From the NCBI GenBank assembly GCA_001931905.2, contig MSJI02000939.1:1-49224 (forward strand): DNA of 49,224 nucleotides, read 5' to 3'. Within the stretch, counting starts at the first letter, position 1, and each line of letters starts with the position of its first letter. Shown one piece after another: positions 19,328 to 30,410 of this stretch. Source of the stretch: Cladosporium sp. IMV 00045. Taxonomy: Eukaryota > Ascomycota > Dothideomycetes > Cladosporiales > Cladosporiaceae. The notes beneath the pieces were generated by a model. The model was not told where the DNA came from. It did not search any database and was given only the letters and a program-made list of their open reading frames with translations. The position numbers and the translations under genes were made by a program.

Positions 19328-20578
19328 TTTTTTCTGAGTATATGTTGTCGGAAGTATAAGGTAGAAGTTTGAAGTGTCGATGTTACATGTATGGAAAGTC
19401 CGACATGCCAAAGACCATGCCAAAACGTCAGAGAGCGGGCATGTGAAGAAAGGCGGGGTCGCGTGATTGGCCCACGCACCTTGATGGCCTTCTCCCTACA
19501 TGTATACCCTATAAATCACTTTCATCCCATCTTTTCTACATTCCTACAATTTGATTACCGTGTTTCGAGTTTCAGATATGCGATTGTTTGACTACCTCAG
19601 CATCATGCTCGATTCCAGGTCACGTCAGATGACTGCTTGACGATACGCTCACTGGAAGGATGATGCCCATCTCCGGTGCTGTGTAAAGACAAAGCAGAAG
19701 AATATCGTTTCCAATTGCTCCAAGCCAGGGCATCAGACAGCTGAAATGGATGGATGAGTCCCCGATGCGGCAAGCTCAGTGGGAATGTACAGTATATTTG
19801 GTAAGTGCATAAGTGTTCACGTTACTGTCAGAGTCACCAGTACCCTTACGTGACAAGTGTGCTCTCTTCTCACCGCGACCAGTGCCTCTAGATCTCTATA
19901 CCTCAAGTCTGCGAATGATCTGTGCGTTTAGCATCGAAAAACCCGCGAGTCTGGCCTTCGAATGACATTTTTGGGGCGGTTTTCTTGGGTTTCGGCGTGG
20001 TCGGCGCATCCTGTCGGAGGTTTGTTTTGGTGGCTGATATGCAGAACAAAGTTTGCCGCCACATGGTAGGAGGGAGCCGGAGACTTGCATACCAGTACCT
20101 GGTATCATCGCGAGGTGTGCTTGCGAACAGTCATCGCATATGCCGATGACAAGCGAAACGTAACTCTTGAGGCTTTGCTGCTGCGGCCGTGAACAAAGCC
20201 ACAATTGTCGACTGGTCGCTTCTGCTTTGGGGCATCACTCTCTTGCCTTGTAAATATTTCGGTCATCCCCTATCGCGGTGCATTGCTATCTTCGATCGAG
20301 CACAAATTGGCAGGCATGCACGGCAACCCCGCTCTCCAACACGTGCTGATCTTGATCCTGATAAGAAGACTGGCCAATACCAAAAAGTGCAGCTGACAAG
20401 CGATGAAGCTCTAAGCTTAAATGTGTGCTATGCAGTCAGCCAGCGGCACTCGAGCCTTAATCTTCATGCTTAAACGGCCATCCTCGGCCTTAGCCTTCGT
20501 GCTCGACATTCAGTCCTTCATCTGACAAACCGCCGTCGTATACATACATAAACAGACGTCGCTCCATCGTCGTCCAAG
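19328..20578. promoter_or_regulatory. Divergent intergenic region between PTPA and permease 2
   Basis: These 1.25 kb separate two divergent start codons. No ORF here has family-like sequence. The last 60 nt before the permease ATG are A/C-rich (CATACATAAACAGACG), as in a fungal leader. No clear TATA box or repeat was identified. Confidence 0.45.
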
Positions 20579-22311
20579 ATGAACAGCATCACCCCAGAAA
20601 CATCGCCAACCATGGCTGACAACACAACAAAGGAAATGATGTACGACGCCGAGGCTCTCGGAAACCCCGAGTCGAACACCACCTATCGCGAGGGTGCTAT
20701 CGCTGGCGAGGGTGGCGAGACGAAACGCGGATTGAAGAGTCGTCACATTCAGTTCTTGTAAGTCTTATAAGTTATCGAAATCGACCGCGGCTATGGCTGA
20801 CCATGAACTATAGAGCACTCGGCGGCGCGATCGGTACGGGCCTTTTCATCGGCTCAGGAGCGATCCTCAGTCTTGTCGGACCTGCTCCTCTGTTCATGGG
20901 CTATCTGAGCATGATGCTCATCGTCTACGTTGTGATGAACGTCCTCGCTGAAATGGTCACCTACTTGCCCATGAGCGGTATCACTGTTCCATACTTCGTC
21001 GGTCGCTTCGTCGATCGATCGTTAGCGTTTGCCACCGGCTGGAACTATTGGTATGCTTATGCTATTCTGGTCGCTGCAGAGGCAACTGCTGGCGCAATCA
21101 TCCTCAGCTATTGGGACGCTGGGATCAATCCTGCCGTTTGGATTACTATCATCTTGATTACCATCCTGCTGCTGAACATTATTGCAGTGCCGTTCTTCGG
21201 TGAGGCAGAGTTCTGGTTTGCGAGCATCAAGCTGATCACTATCATGGGATTGATCATCCTCGGCATTGTGCTCTTCTTTGGCGGAGGACCTGCTCAGGAG
21301 AGTCGACTAGGTTTCAGGTACTGGAACGACCCTGGCGCCTTCAACCCTTACCTCGTTGGCGGGAGCACAGGAAACTTCCTAGCATACTGGACTGCTTTCG
21401 TTCGTGCTGGCTTCGCTTTCATCACCTCTCCAGAGCTAATCGCTTTGGCTGCTGGTGAGACAGTGGCTCCTCGCCGCAACATTCCCAAGGCTGCCAGGAG
21501 ATTCATCTGGCGTTTGGCTATCTTTTACGGAATTGCCTCGTTGATCATCGGAGTCATCGTTCCTTCTGATGACCCACGACTCCTGTCGCCTGATTCAAAC
21601 GCCAGCGCTTCGCCATTCGTCATCGGAATCCAGAATGCTGGTATTCCCGTTCTCAATCACATTATCAACGCAGCTGTTCTCACATCTGCATGGTCTGCCG
21701 GTAATGCATTCCTCTATTCGGGCAGCCGCATCATGTACGGCATGGCTTTGAACGGTCAAGCTCCCAAATTTTTCTCTCAAACCAACCGCTTCGGCGTTCC
21801 TTGGGCTGCCATACTCGTAACCTGGGCGTTCGGACTCCTAGCTTACCTCAATGCTTCTAACTCAGGAGCCGTAGTCTTCAACTGGTTCGTGAACATTTCA
21901 ACCATTTCAGGCTTCATCGCTTGGATCGTCATCCTCATCACCTACCTGCGGTTTCGCAAGGCCATGATCTACAACAACGCCCTGGAAACCCTACCCTTCC
22001 GCACTCCGTTCCAACCGTATGCCACTTGGTTTATCCTGGTTGTCTTGATTGTCTTGACGATCACCAACGGCTTTCAAGTCTTCTTCCCCGAGAACTGGTC
22101 CGCTGCCAGTTTCCTTGCCGCGTACATTACTCTGCCCATTTTCCTGGCTTTGTACGCCGCGCACAAGATCTTCAGACGTACACCGTTTGCCATCAAAATC
22201 AGCGATGTTGATATTATGACGGGAAAGAAGGAGATGGATGCTCTGGAGGCTACTTGGACTGAGCCTGTGCCGAAGAACTGGCTGCAGAAATTCTGGTTCT
22301 GGCTTGCTTGA
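20579..22311 (+). CDS. Amino-acid permease, intact paralogue (APC/YAT type, GABA-permease-like)
   Basis: Two exons, 20579-20757 and 20814-22311, encode 558 residues; the intron has GTAAGT and an ACTATAG acceptor, and joins QFL/ALGGAIGTGLFIGSG. The sequence has 12 probable membrane helices, the consensus substrate/Na-site segment GGAIGTGLF in helix 1, the loop LAAGETVAPRRNIPKAARR, and the typical end NWLQKFWFWLA. It should take up amino acids or gamma-aminobutyrate with protons at the plasma membrane; the substrate cannot be read from sequence. It shares every landmark with the permease at 12868-14905 but has one intron rather than five. Its intact RRNIPKA motif shows what the broken copy should read. 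Confidence 0.93.
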
Positions 22312-22789
22312 GTGGAATGTTCGTTGCTCGCTGTGCAAAAGGGAGTGTTGTGGGAAGTCGAGGCAGAAAAGTTTCGTTTGATTCATGAGCCTTATTAGCA
22401 CTCGATATAGAAACATTCAAGCGTTTAATTTCTGATCGCCTGCTTTAATACACGAATAGCACTTGATTCATCTCTCTGGTCTACCCAGTACACCAATCCC
22501 AATATCTCCGTCATTGTGATGTGCTGCTGTCATTCAAGCCAGATACTCACTCTTGAATGCATTTCGTGAGAAGGGGTGCATCTGCAATGTCCCGGGACGA
22601 GTGCACGAGGATTTCCCGGCATGAGTCTTGGTAAGATGTCATGTCGCTTTCGCTTGTCTACACAGCCACCTCGGATCCTTCGTTACAACCAAGTCTTCTG
22701 TCTTGATATATTGCAGACACCCTGGGCATGTGCAGATGTAGACCTCACACCTAACATTCTTCAACATCGACATCACGAAAACATCGAGA
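22312..22789. other. Intergenic, 3' region of permease 2
   Basis: No gene or RNA is recognised. The stretch contains the permease 3' untranslated region and the upstream region of a possible small gene at 22790. Confidence 0.4.
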
Positions 22790-23092
22790 ATGACTCTTAT
22801 TTATCCCATCCAATTGCTTCGTCCCGCACAAGTTGCAATGCCACACGAAAGATTCTCGGGCCATCAACCAAGTCTCATCCGACGCTTTGCGGATCAGCCA
22901 CCTCACCGTCAGACGAGACCGGACCAAAATCAGCATTCTCCATTTGATCTCAAAAGGCTTGGAGCCACGCCCACTGTTCGCCTTGTCGTCTACGCGGCTC
23001 TGGGAGTTGCTGCAACCGCCGAGACGGCTTTCTGGTGTTCCTGGGGATGGGCAAAATTGAAAGGCAGCGATGGCCGAGATGAAGAAGCATGA
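22790..23092 (+). CDS. Possible small single-span membrane protein, 100 residues
   Basis: This ORF starts with ATG (MTLIYPIQLLRPAQVAM). The first 50 residues are rich in Arg, Gln and His and lack acidic residues, which suits a mitochondrial presequence. A hydrophobic segment of about 22 residues follows (VRLVVYAALGVAATAETAFW), then a charged end. The pattern resembles small fungal mitochondrial membrane proteins, but I cannot name a family. It may be a chance ORF; transcript evidence or conservation would decide. Confidence 0.4.
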   Translation: MTLIYPIQLLRPAQVAMPHERFSGHQPSLIRRFADQPPHRQTRPDQNQHSPFDLKRLGATPTVRLVVYAALGVAATAETAFWCSWGWAKLKGSDGRDEEA

Positions 23093-23291
23093 AGCGAACG
23101 TTCGAGATGGTCTCGACATCGCCGAGATCTTGGATCATCATCAACACTCTGCTCTGGCGTTTCACGGGACTTGATGTTCCGTCTCTCTTTCTGGATAATG
23201 TACTTTTGATACCCCACACACTATACTCCTAGCCTTACGACCAGGCTGATGAATCGCCAAGTTGTTGCGGGCCTTGCGGCTCGAGAACGGG

Positions 23292-23297
23292 CCCCGG
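23292..23297 (-). promoter_or_regulatory. CreA-type motif CCGGGG
   Basis: It matches SYGGRG on the minus strand, about 310 nt upstream of the GH28 start. A six-base motif is expected by chance fairly often. Confidence 0.3.
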
Positions 23298-23319
23298 CAC
23301 TGGAGAAGTGGAGATGACC

Positions 23320-23325
23320 CCCCAC
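23320..23325 (-). promoter_or_regulatory. CreA-type motif GTGGGG
   Basis: This second SYGGRG match lies 28 nt from the first and on the same strand. Closely spaced pairs are typical of functional CreA sites in Aspergillus, which raises interest slightly. Confidence 0.35.
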
Positions 23326-23519
23326 GCAATAAAGAGCCTCAATGGTCCGTTTTGATGGGGCCCCGTCTTTTCCTCTCCAATGTCCCGCGGCATCATGGTT
23401 CATTTGGGCCGCTGACGGGGAAATCAATTTTCCATCAATGTAGATGGCTAACGTTGATTGTACCTGACAGCAGGGGAGGTGCAGTTCAGATGAATGCTAG
23501 TAGATCTTTGGCGAACGCA

Positions 23520-23527
23520 TATATAAG
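23520..23527 (+). promoter_or_regulatory. TATA box TATATAAG of the GH28 gene
   Basis: A canonical TATA sequence lies 78 nt upstream of the ATG at 23605, a spacing compatible with a short leader in a strongly regulated gene. Confidence 0.6.
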
Positions 23528-23604
23528 ATGCATGTGTTAGGCTCCTTTGATTTCCGTACAGCACAAATAATTTGCGCCGTCACGGTTCTTGTTTGTCTGC
23601 AGCC

Positions 23605-25070
23605 ATGAAGTCTCTCCTGCTCACCCTCGGATTGGGTGCTGCTACCGCCCTCGCCCAAAACTCTACGACACCTGGTCAGACCTGCGTTGTCCCATCCAAC
23701 TACGACGCGTCGAACGGCACTGAGGATGATTCACCCGCGATCAACTCCGCTTTTGAAAAATGTGGACATGGCGGAACTGTGGTTTTCGAAGAAGGCGTTT
23801 CCTATTCGATCTTCAAACCCATCATTGCCTCGAACCTCTCGGATGTGACCATTCAGATGCATGGAAACCTGCACCTGTCGAAGGATATTGAGGCAACACG
23901 TGAGATGGTCAATTCGAGCAGTTCGACTTTTTACTGGTTTCTTTTCGCGGGTCAAGGTATTCACTGGGACGGTCCCAAGAACATCAACAACGGATGGATC
24001 AGAAGCTTTGGACAGGCCTGGTGGGACCTTAACCCCCCAGGTGGTACCGGTATCTCTGGACGTCCTCATCTGATGTCCTACACCACCAAGGGTGGCAGCA
24101 TCAAGCGTCTGAGGTCTAGCAAGCCCGTCGCCTGGAACGTGCAGATCAAGGGCAGCGACATCGACATCGAGGATGTCATCGTTGATGCTGTCTCTGACAA
24201 GTGGGAGAGCTTCCCGTTCAACACTGATGGTTTGGGTATCGGGGCGCAGAATGTCAGGATCAAGAATCTTATCAGCTACAACGGAGATGACGCGGTTGCG
24301 ATCAACAACGGTGCACAGAATGTTTATGTTACGGACTCGACGATTGGATATCAGACACATGGTAAGTGCTGGAAACGAGCAATGATCATGCATAGCAAAC
24401 AATACATGCATGGCGGTGATACGTTCAACGTCGCTGACCCATGTATATAGGTCTCTCCATCGGCTCTCTCGGCAAGAATCAGGCCCAATTTGCCAACGTA
24501 TCAAACATCCACTTCGATCGCATCACCGTCGCTGGTGGTCTTTATGCAGCTCGTTTCAAGTCCTGGATCGGCGGACAAGGTCTCGTGAGCAACGTGTCGT
24601 GGACCAACATCCACGTCCACAATGTCACTTTCCCAATCTTCATCAACCAGCAATACGTCGACCAGAATTCGGCTGGCGAGGCGAACAGGCCCAACAACTC
24701 CAGTGTGATTCTCAAAGACTTCAAATTCGCAGACTTCTCTGGCGATATCAACAGCTTCAACCCTGGTGATGGTAGCTGCGCCACCGACCCTTGTTGGGTA
24801 AGTTTGCTCTACGACCTAGTTTTCCTTGGCTGTCACCTTGTGCTAACGACTCCGCAGTACGACCAAGGTCTTCCCAGCCTCAAGCAGACAGAAGGCATTA
24901 TCATCGAATGCAACACAGAAACTTCTTGCAGCGGGTTCGAGACTTCCAACATCAACCTTTACCCGCAGAAGGAGGAGGAGTCCCCTACCGTCATTTGCAT
25001 GCACGCTACTGCGGAATTGAACCCTGGTTTGGGATTCGACTGTGCCAACGGTACCTACGTGCCTATTTGA
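23605..25070 (+). CDS. Secreted glycoside hydrolase family 28 enzyme (exo-polygalacturonase-like)
   Basis: Exons 23605-24361, 24451-24797 and 24858-25070 encode 438 residues. [17 protein letters not shown] is a signal peptide with likely cleavage before QNS. A right-handed beta-helix follows, with GH28 motifs NTD (206-208), the catalytic DD pair in NGDDAVAI (228-229), a His in [11 protein letters not shown] (252) and RFK (287-289). Thr replaces the first Gly of the usual GHG; I recall QTHG in a fungal GH28 subgroup, so this need not mean loss of activity. Many NxS/T sites suggest glycosylation. The enzyme likely removes galacturonate or related units from pectin outside the cell; exo action is inferred from the subgroup. 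Intron 1 splits the QTHG codons. The second intron (24798-24857) is 60 nt with no in-frame stop, so its retention would add 20 residues. Confidence 0.92.
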
Positions 25071-25196
25071 TGAACGGGGCGGTTAGATTTAAACGAACGA
25101 CAGTCCTTATGCTTGAAGTCATTAGATTAATTAAGATTGGTGTCTTCTCATATTGCGTTAGTCTTCATTATTCATACTCCATCGATTTCGCGCTCA

Positions 25197-26694
25197 TCAT
25201 GATTTGGCAAGGATCTCTCTTTCTCTTCGCAATCTCACAATCGCAATTAGTACCGTTGAGAGCATGGCAAGCGATCCAGCAAAGAACATTGCTGGCCTGA
25301 AAGGTGCGAGCCCGTTGCCTGAGCCACCACTGGCTTCGAGGATATAACCTGCTATAGGAGTTCCCTGCATTACACGATCAGCATACTCATTCGGACGCGT
25401 TCTGAAAGTTTCTACTCACCATCGCATAACCGCCAGTCCAGCCCGTCAGGATCATCCCCATCGTCACAGACATTCTCGCGGATCCGAAGACATGTCCTAC
25501 GCACGTGGGAATCATGGACAAGAATCCACCCACTGCAATGCCACCGAGCAGCACGAAGACGATAGTGACTCCGAGCGTGCTCGCAAAAGGCCAGACCACG
25601 AACATACTGGTGCCCAGCAATGCCATGGATGTGAACAAGACGTTGAGAGCGCCTACTTTATCGCTCAAAATGCCGGAACCAATACGACCCACTGCAGAGG
25701 CGGCGTTGAATGCCGCCGCCATCGCTGCTCCGGTGCTGGAAGATAAGCCAATGGACTCTGCGAATAGAGGCATGCAGTAAGGCGGCACCAGCACTGCGAA
25801 TGTGCCTATCGCACCAGACAGGAAAAGTAGGACGAATGTCTTCGATCGGAAAAGGCTCCTGTGTAAGTAATATCATTAGCTATGCGGTCTGGCAACATTG
25901 ATCTTCAAAACGACTTACCAGTCCACAAGACCAGATTGCTTGTAAGGCACCCTCTCTTGAATGACAAATGCAGCAGGAAACCCAGTGCCTGCAATAAGGA
26001 GACAATGGATCCGGAGAGCCCAAGCGATCCCTAGGTGCTGGATGATAGCGTTGAGTGCAACACTAACAATCGCACCGCCAGCACCACCGCCAGCAAGAAC
26101 AATCCCATTGGCAAGACCACGTCTTTGCAGGAAATACTGCGTCGGAGCGACAGCAACTGTCGTGAAGGTGAGTCTGCATCTCCAATTAGTTTCGCGCTCA
26201 GTGTGATCGGGCGTGTAAAGGACTCACCCCATGCCGAGTCCCATCAGAACTCCGTAAGACACGAACAACGCAGCAACATGCTTGTAGACGACGCTACTGA
26301 TCGCTCCGCTAAGGCTCATGAGAAAGACGCCAAACATTGCCGTCCATCGAGTTCCGAAAGATCGCATCGCGCGAGCGTACAGTGTTGAAAAGGCGGTCAC
26401 AACTCCCGCCGCCAAACAGCCAACGAACATAAGATTGACGGACGACGAGACATCCTCATCCAGCAAGCCCTTCTGAAGAACGCCAAAAGATTGAGCGGTG
26501 CCAATTGACCACCATGAAACAACAGTGCAGCCGGCAAGAACAAGCCAGCCGTGGCCACCGTCCGGTATTGAGAGGTCGTCGTCCTTGGGTGGGAGGTCAC
26601 TGTGGTCTTTCTCGGATTTCGGGACTTCGTGTATGCTCAGTGGCGGAGACTCCTGATCTTCGAGATCATGTCTTGGGATAGCGTCTGGACCCAT
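25197..26694 (-). CDS. MFS transporter of the monocarboxylate (MCT/MCH) type
   Basis: Minus-strand exons 26694-26228, 26173-25919, 25858-25420 and 25364-25197 encode 442 residues. All three introns have clear donors (GTGAGT, GTAAGT, GTGAGT), and codons rejoin at GLGMG/LTFTT, VDW/SLFRSK and GYAM/GTPIAGY. After an acidic cytosolic N-terminus the MCT signature DGGHGWLVLAGC opens helix 1. QYFLQRRGLANGIVLAGGGAG marks helix 5, and FNAASAVGRIGSGILSDKVG is the loop between helices 8 and 9. Twelve helices are expected in the plasma membrane. Fungal members move monocarboxylates, riboflavin or unknown substrates, so the cargo is open. The gene ends 127 nt from the GH28 stop, convergently, and shares its promoter region with the Zn2Cys6 regulator at 27518. 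Confidence 0.92.
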
Positions 26695-27517
26695 GAAGTT
26701 TGAATAGATCACCTGATCGGGGTGTTCGCTGTTCGCGTTCAAAATAAGATTAGACGATGCATATTGAACGTGGTACGAAGGCCAAGGTTAAGTAGTATTC
26801 GACCGCCTCCCATGCCGTCAGAGATGGGTGGATCATAAAAGAATATTTCCATCGCGCCGATGTTGACTCCGGAAGACCACAAACCAATGTTCCTATCTCT
26901 ACTGGAAAGATTGGCGTAGGGCGTAAAGAAATGAAAGGCTTGATGCCATTGGGGTCCAGGCAGCCGGCGTGGTCGGAGGATTCGGAGTGTTGAAAGACGC
27001 CGAAGACAGTGCCAATGCTTTGGAGGCCATTGCAAAGACCATGTGGCCACTCTCAACGGCAAATGTCACTTCTTGGTATACCAGCATCGACGATATCACC
27101 TCATGAGTTGTGAGACGCATTGTTTTAACGGCACATTGATTGGTCGTGAATTTTATTTAAGCCATCAAATCAGCATGATCGACGACAATTCTCGATATCC
27201 AAGGAATGATTAATTAGGCAATTGTTTTGTGAGCCAAAAATCAAGCATGGATTCCCAGCATTGGAAGTACATGTTCATGGATCTTTCATACTACTCTGAA
27301 TGTATCATTGGCCAATTCGACACATGAGATAGAGGAATGGGATACTTGAAAATATAAAAAAGTCGCCTCCAAGTTTTCGGTGCAGGCCCGGTCTTCGGAG
27401 TGGCGGCGTTGGCGTCGACCGTCTTTTCCCCACTACGCCAAAGTTCCTATTTCGCCCGCTCTTCTCTTGTATCTTATCATACCTCCGACTATTTTCAAAC
27501 AAGATATTCCACGCCGC
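26695..27517. promoter_or_regulatory. Divergent promoter region, MCT transporter and Zn2Cys6 regulator
   Basis: These 823 nt lie between two divergent ATGs. A 73-residue ORF with an ATG (27120-26899, minus) is present but shows no recognisable family. Near the regulator start is a CGG-rich stretch with CGG-N7-CCG at 27378-27390, the type of repeat bound by Zn2Cys6 dimers, which suggests autoregulation or control of the transporter. Confidence 0.4.
27378..27390. promoter_or_regulatory. CGG-N7-CCG inverted triplet
   Basis: This is a candidate Zn2Cys6 binding element 128 nt upstream of the regulator ATG at 27518, in a run with further CGG triplets up to 27416. Its significance is uncertain because the stretch is GC-rich. 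Confidence 0.3.
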
Positions 27518-29840
27518 ATGGAGACTGCTACAGGCACTCCTAGCACGCAGAAACGACCTGCTTGTAATCCTTGCAGAACTTCGAAGGTTGCATGCGGACA
27601 CGAGCAGCCTGTTTGCCACCGATGTCTGCAACGAGGCCAAAGCAATGACTGTGTGTATAGAGATGCGCCTTTCAAGAAACGAAAGGTGCAACATGTGCCA
27701 CAGCATGAGAACGACGATCAACTAGAGCTGCCGGTGTAAGTGCCCTGCCAGAACGAGCGAAGAGCACAATCGCTTGGAGGATCAATCAGACGTAGTAGAG
27801 CCAGAGGCCTTCGGAATCATGTCCAGATGGGGCGAATTTCTTGTTGTTTCTCCATCACAGACTTGTACCTGACACTTATCCACCAGCAGTAGTAGGTTCA
27901 GCGCTTCTAGCCCAAGACGACATTCTCAGGAAGATCATACTCCATCACACCGCTATCCAAACCCTGGCTTTTTGGGATCGTCAAGTGGCTTTGCTATCTT
28001 CAACGAAGTACAGTCCATGAGCGAGACTCCACTGGAATCTAGAGCTCAGTCCCCACATGACTTCCACAACAACTTACCAGCAGATATGTTTGAGGATCAA
28101 GGTATTCACTTTCGAGCCACGCATGTTCTAGGAAGACTCAGTGGCTTTGATATAACCAAACTCTCCAACCTCGTCCTCGCTTGGCTGGATACGGGTGCAA
28201 ATCTGGCTCTCGCCGAACCTTTCGTACGCGGATGTGTGGATGCTATGCTGCATTGCCCATGGCGACAAAGTACATCGTCTTTAGAACCGGGATCTTTTGA
28301 GCAAACTCAAGCGTTCTCTCGCAGAGCGAAGTCCCTGTCGAAGAACACCTATAAGCCAATCACATTCAACAGTGAGTCGACTTTCGACGAATATATCGCG
28401 CAGATGACTGGTAGTGAAATACGATGGGAAACTCTGGGGATATTCTTCGCGGCTGGTGCGAAGGCTGCATCAGATGTGGAGATATTCGCATCCCTCTACG
28501 TATCAGAGGAACGTCGAAGAAAGCTGGCTAAAAGCCTGACATATATTGGTGATTGTTGTCTCGAGATCTGCCTTTCAATCGATTGTTTGAACGATCTGCA
28601 AATCGTTCTGCAGTACGAGCAATTTCAGATGCACTCTCGAATACACGGAGACCAAAGTAAGTCAAACTCACGATGATCGCACCTCCGTCTTGTTGTAAAC
28701 TACCGAGGAGAGAGCTGACCGACAATAATAGGCTTTCATACTTGGCGTAGCATGGGAGACCTTGCAACGTCTCTTGTAACCTTGGGCTATCACGAGAAAA
28801 TCGACCAACAGGCGCCGAATGTCCCTGACTTCGTCTTGGAACTCAGGAAGGCAATCTTCGCGCGCATATACTGGGCTGACAAAACTCTGTCGATTTTCAT
28901 GGGACGACCACCACGTATACTGCTTGGCTTTTGCAACTTCCAGGCACCACTATTACGTATGAATGGCATTTCACACCAGCCAGAAGTGATCAACTACGTC
29001 GCCGATACACGATGCAGCGCAAGGTTCGCAGTGGTCAAGGAGCACAGCCTAGAGATCTTCCGAAAACGTCATGCAAGCGATCAAGCAGAGATGGTTGACA
29101 GGGCCAGGCAAGATTTGGAGCAGCTGTGGCTTGATATGCCGGCACACTTCCGTTTAACAACAAGCCTGGCGGAGTCTACAGGAAGTCCGTTCGCGAAAGA
29201 CTTTCTGGTAAACCAGCGCTTGGAATACCTGCACACGCACTTCCTTCTTGGACTGGTGACTCTTCAGAAGAACCCAGATCCCGACGAAGATCTTCTAGAT
29301 ACCTCGGGCCAAATGTTGAACTTGGTTGTGGAAGTCATACTGTTGAGAAACAAGCTCGTCAACTCTGGCACTTGTTGGCTGTGGAAGGTATGGCTTTTGT
29401 GAACGAAATAACTTAGACGAATTCTTACTTGCTTCTTTCAGGTCGCTCATTTTGGTCTCCCTGCTGCTGGCGTGGTCTCACTCGCCCTCCTCCGTCGAAG
29501 CGGGACTGGCGCTCCCACACGGGGTAAATCACAGATGATCCAGAACCTCTGCGTTTTGGTAGCACAAGTTAAAGCGGGTGCAGTCATCTCTCGCTGGGAA
29601 CCCAGCTTTGAGCTTTTCACTCGGGCAACAAGGACTATCCAATCAATCTTAGACTCGTCTCTAACTCTGGCGCCTCCACCGCAGACTGATCTTACCAATT
29701 TGCAAGGCGCAACATCTATGGATGTTTACAACAATTGGAATCCAGACATCAGCTTCGAGCCTTGGGACTTTGAAGTTGACTTCTGGGAAAATCTTGCTAC
29801 GCATCCGACGATTGCTGGGATGGAGGATGGGAGGATGTAA
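27518..29840 (+). CDS. Zn2Cys6 transcription factor with fungal-specific middle homology region
   Basis: Exons 27518-27735, 27887-28656, 28732-29387 and 29442-29840 encode about 680 residues. The DNA-binding cluster is CX2CX6CX6CX2CX8C at residues 16-45 (ACNPCRTSKVAC, VCHRC), followed by a KKRK nuclear signal. A Ser-rich linker leads to the fungal transcription-factor domain, with FARIYWADKTLSIFMGRPPR, DMPAHFRL and LGLVTLQKN. The end is acidic and aromatic (WDFEVDFWENLATHP), as in activation regions. The first intron ends in four consecutive NAG acceptors (CAGCAGTAGTAG, 27884-27895), all in phase, so the linker may vary by one to three residues. Divergence from the MCT gene makes that transporter a candidate target. 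Confidence 0.9.
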
Positions 29841-30410
29841 GCGGCCAGGTGCTTTCTGGATTCCGCTGGTCACGACCGAGTTTTGTAAGGGCTATCTGAT
29901 TACCAGAGGAAGCTTCATGGGATACAGAGGCGTCCGCCAGATACTTGTTAGGCTTGAACTGTCGATCCCTACTCTCGTTATCTTGTATTATCGCATGCCT
30001 GGATCTATCAGCCCATAGTCCGTCAGGAAGAATTCTCTAATGTGTCATGGCGGCTGCACAGAAAAGATAAGAAACGTCTACAAAACGATCGGACCTCTAC
30101 AGATCGCTTGCTCTCATGACATTACTGAGGGAATCGACCGTCGCAATGAAGGTCCGTGGTTTTGATTGAGGCTTTGAACCGATCTCGAACTACTGGAAGG
30201 AAGCGAATCGAAGCTCTTCCCAGTGGACACTAATCGAATGGCGGTAACCCATGCTCTGCCAAATGTCCCATAATCTCTCGGAGGCCATCAAGTGAGACAC
30301 GGGGTCCTATCGCTCTCACCAAGGGCTTCCAAAATGCTGTTGCTTGCGGGGAAAAGTAAGAGGGAATCCGATTCAGACTCGTCGTAAGGTTCGTATAGCC
30401 TCGTCAGACG
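29841..30410. other. Convergent 3' region, no gene seen
   Basis: The stretch lies between the stop of the Zn2Cys6 gene (+) and the stop of the tandem-cluster protein (-). No ORF with family-like sequence was found. Confidence 0.45.

Larger units (their letters stand above)
23093..23604 (+). promoter_or_regulatory. Promoter region of the GH28 gene
   Basis: No gene is seen. The region holds a TATA box at 23520-23527 and two motifs matching the CreA consensus SYGGRG on the minus strand (23292-23297 and 23320-23325). It also has a GGGGCCCC palindrome near 23357. Carbon catabolite repression would be usual for a pectinase gene, but binding is inferred. Confidence 0.45.

Noticed and set aside
26899..27120. 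73-codon ORF in the MCT/Zn2Cys6 divergent promoter
   Set aside because: It has an ATG but no family resemblance or motif; kept only as a note in the promoter entry.
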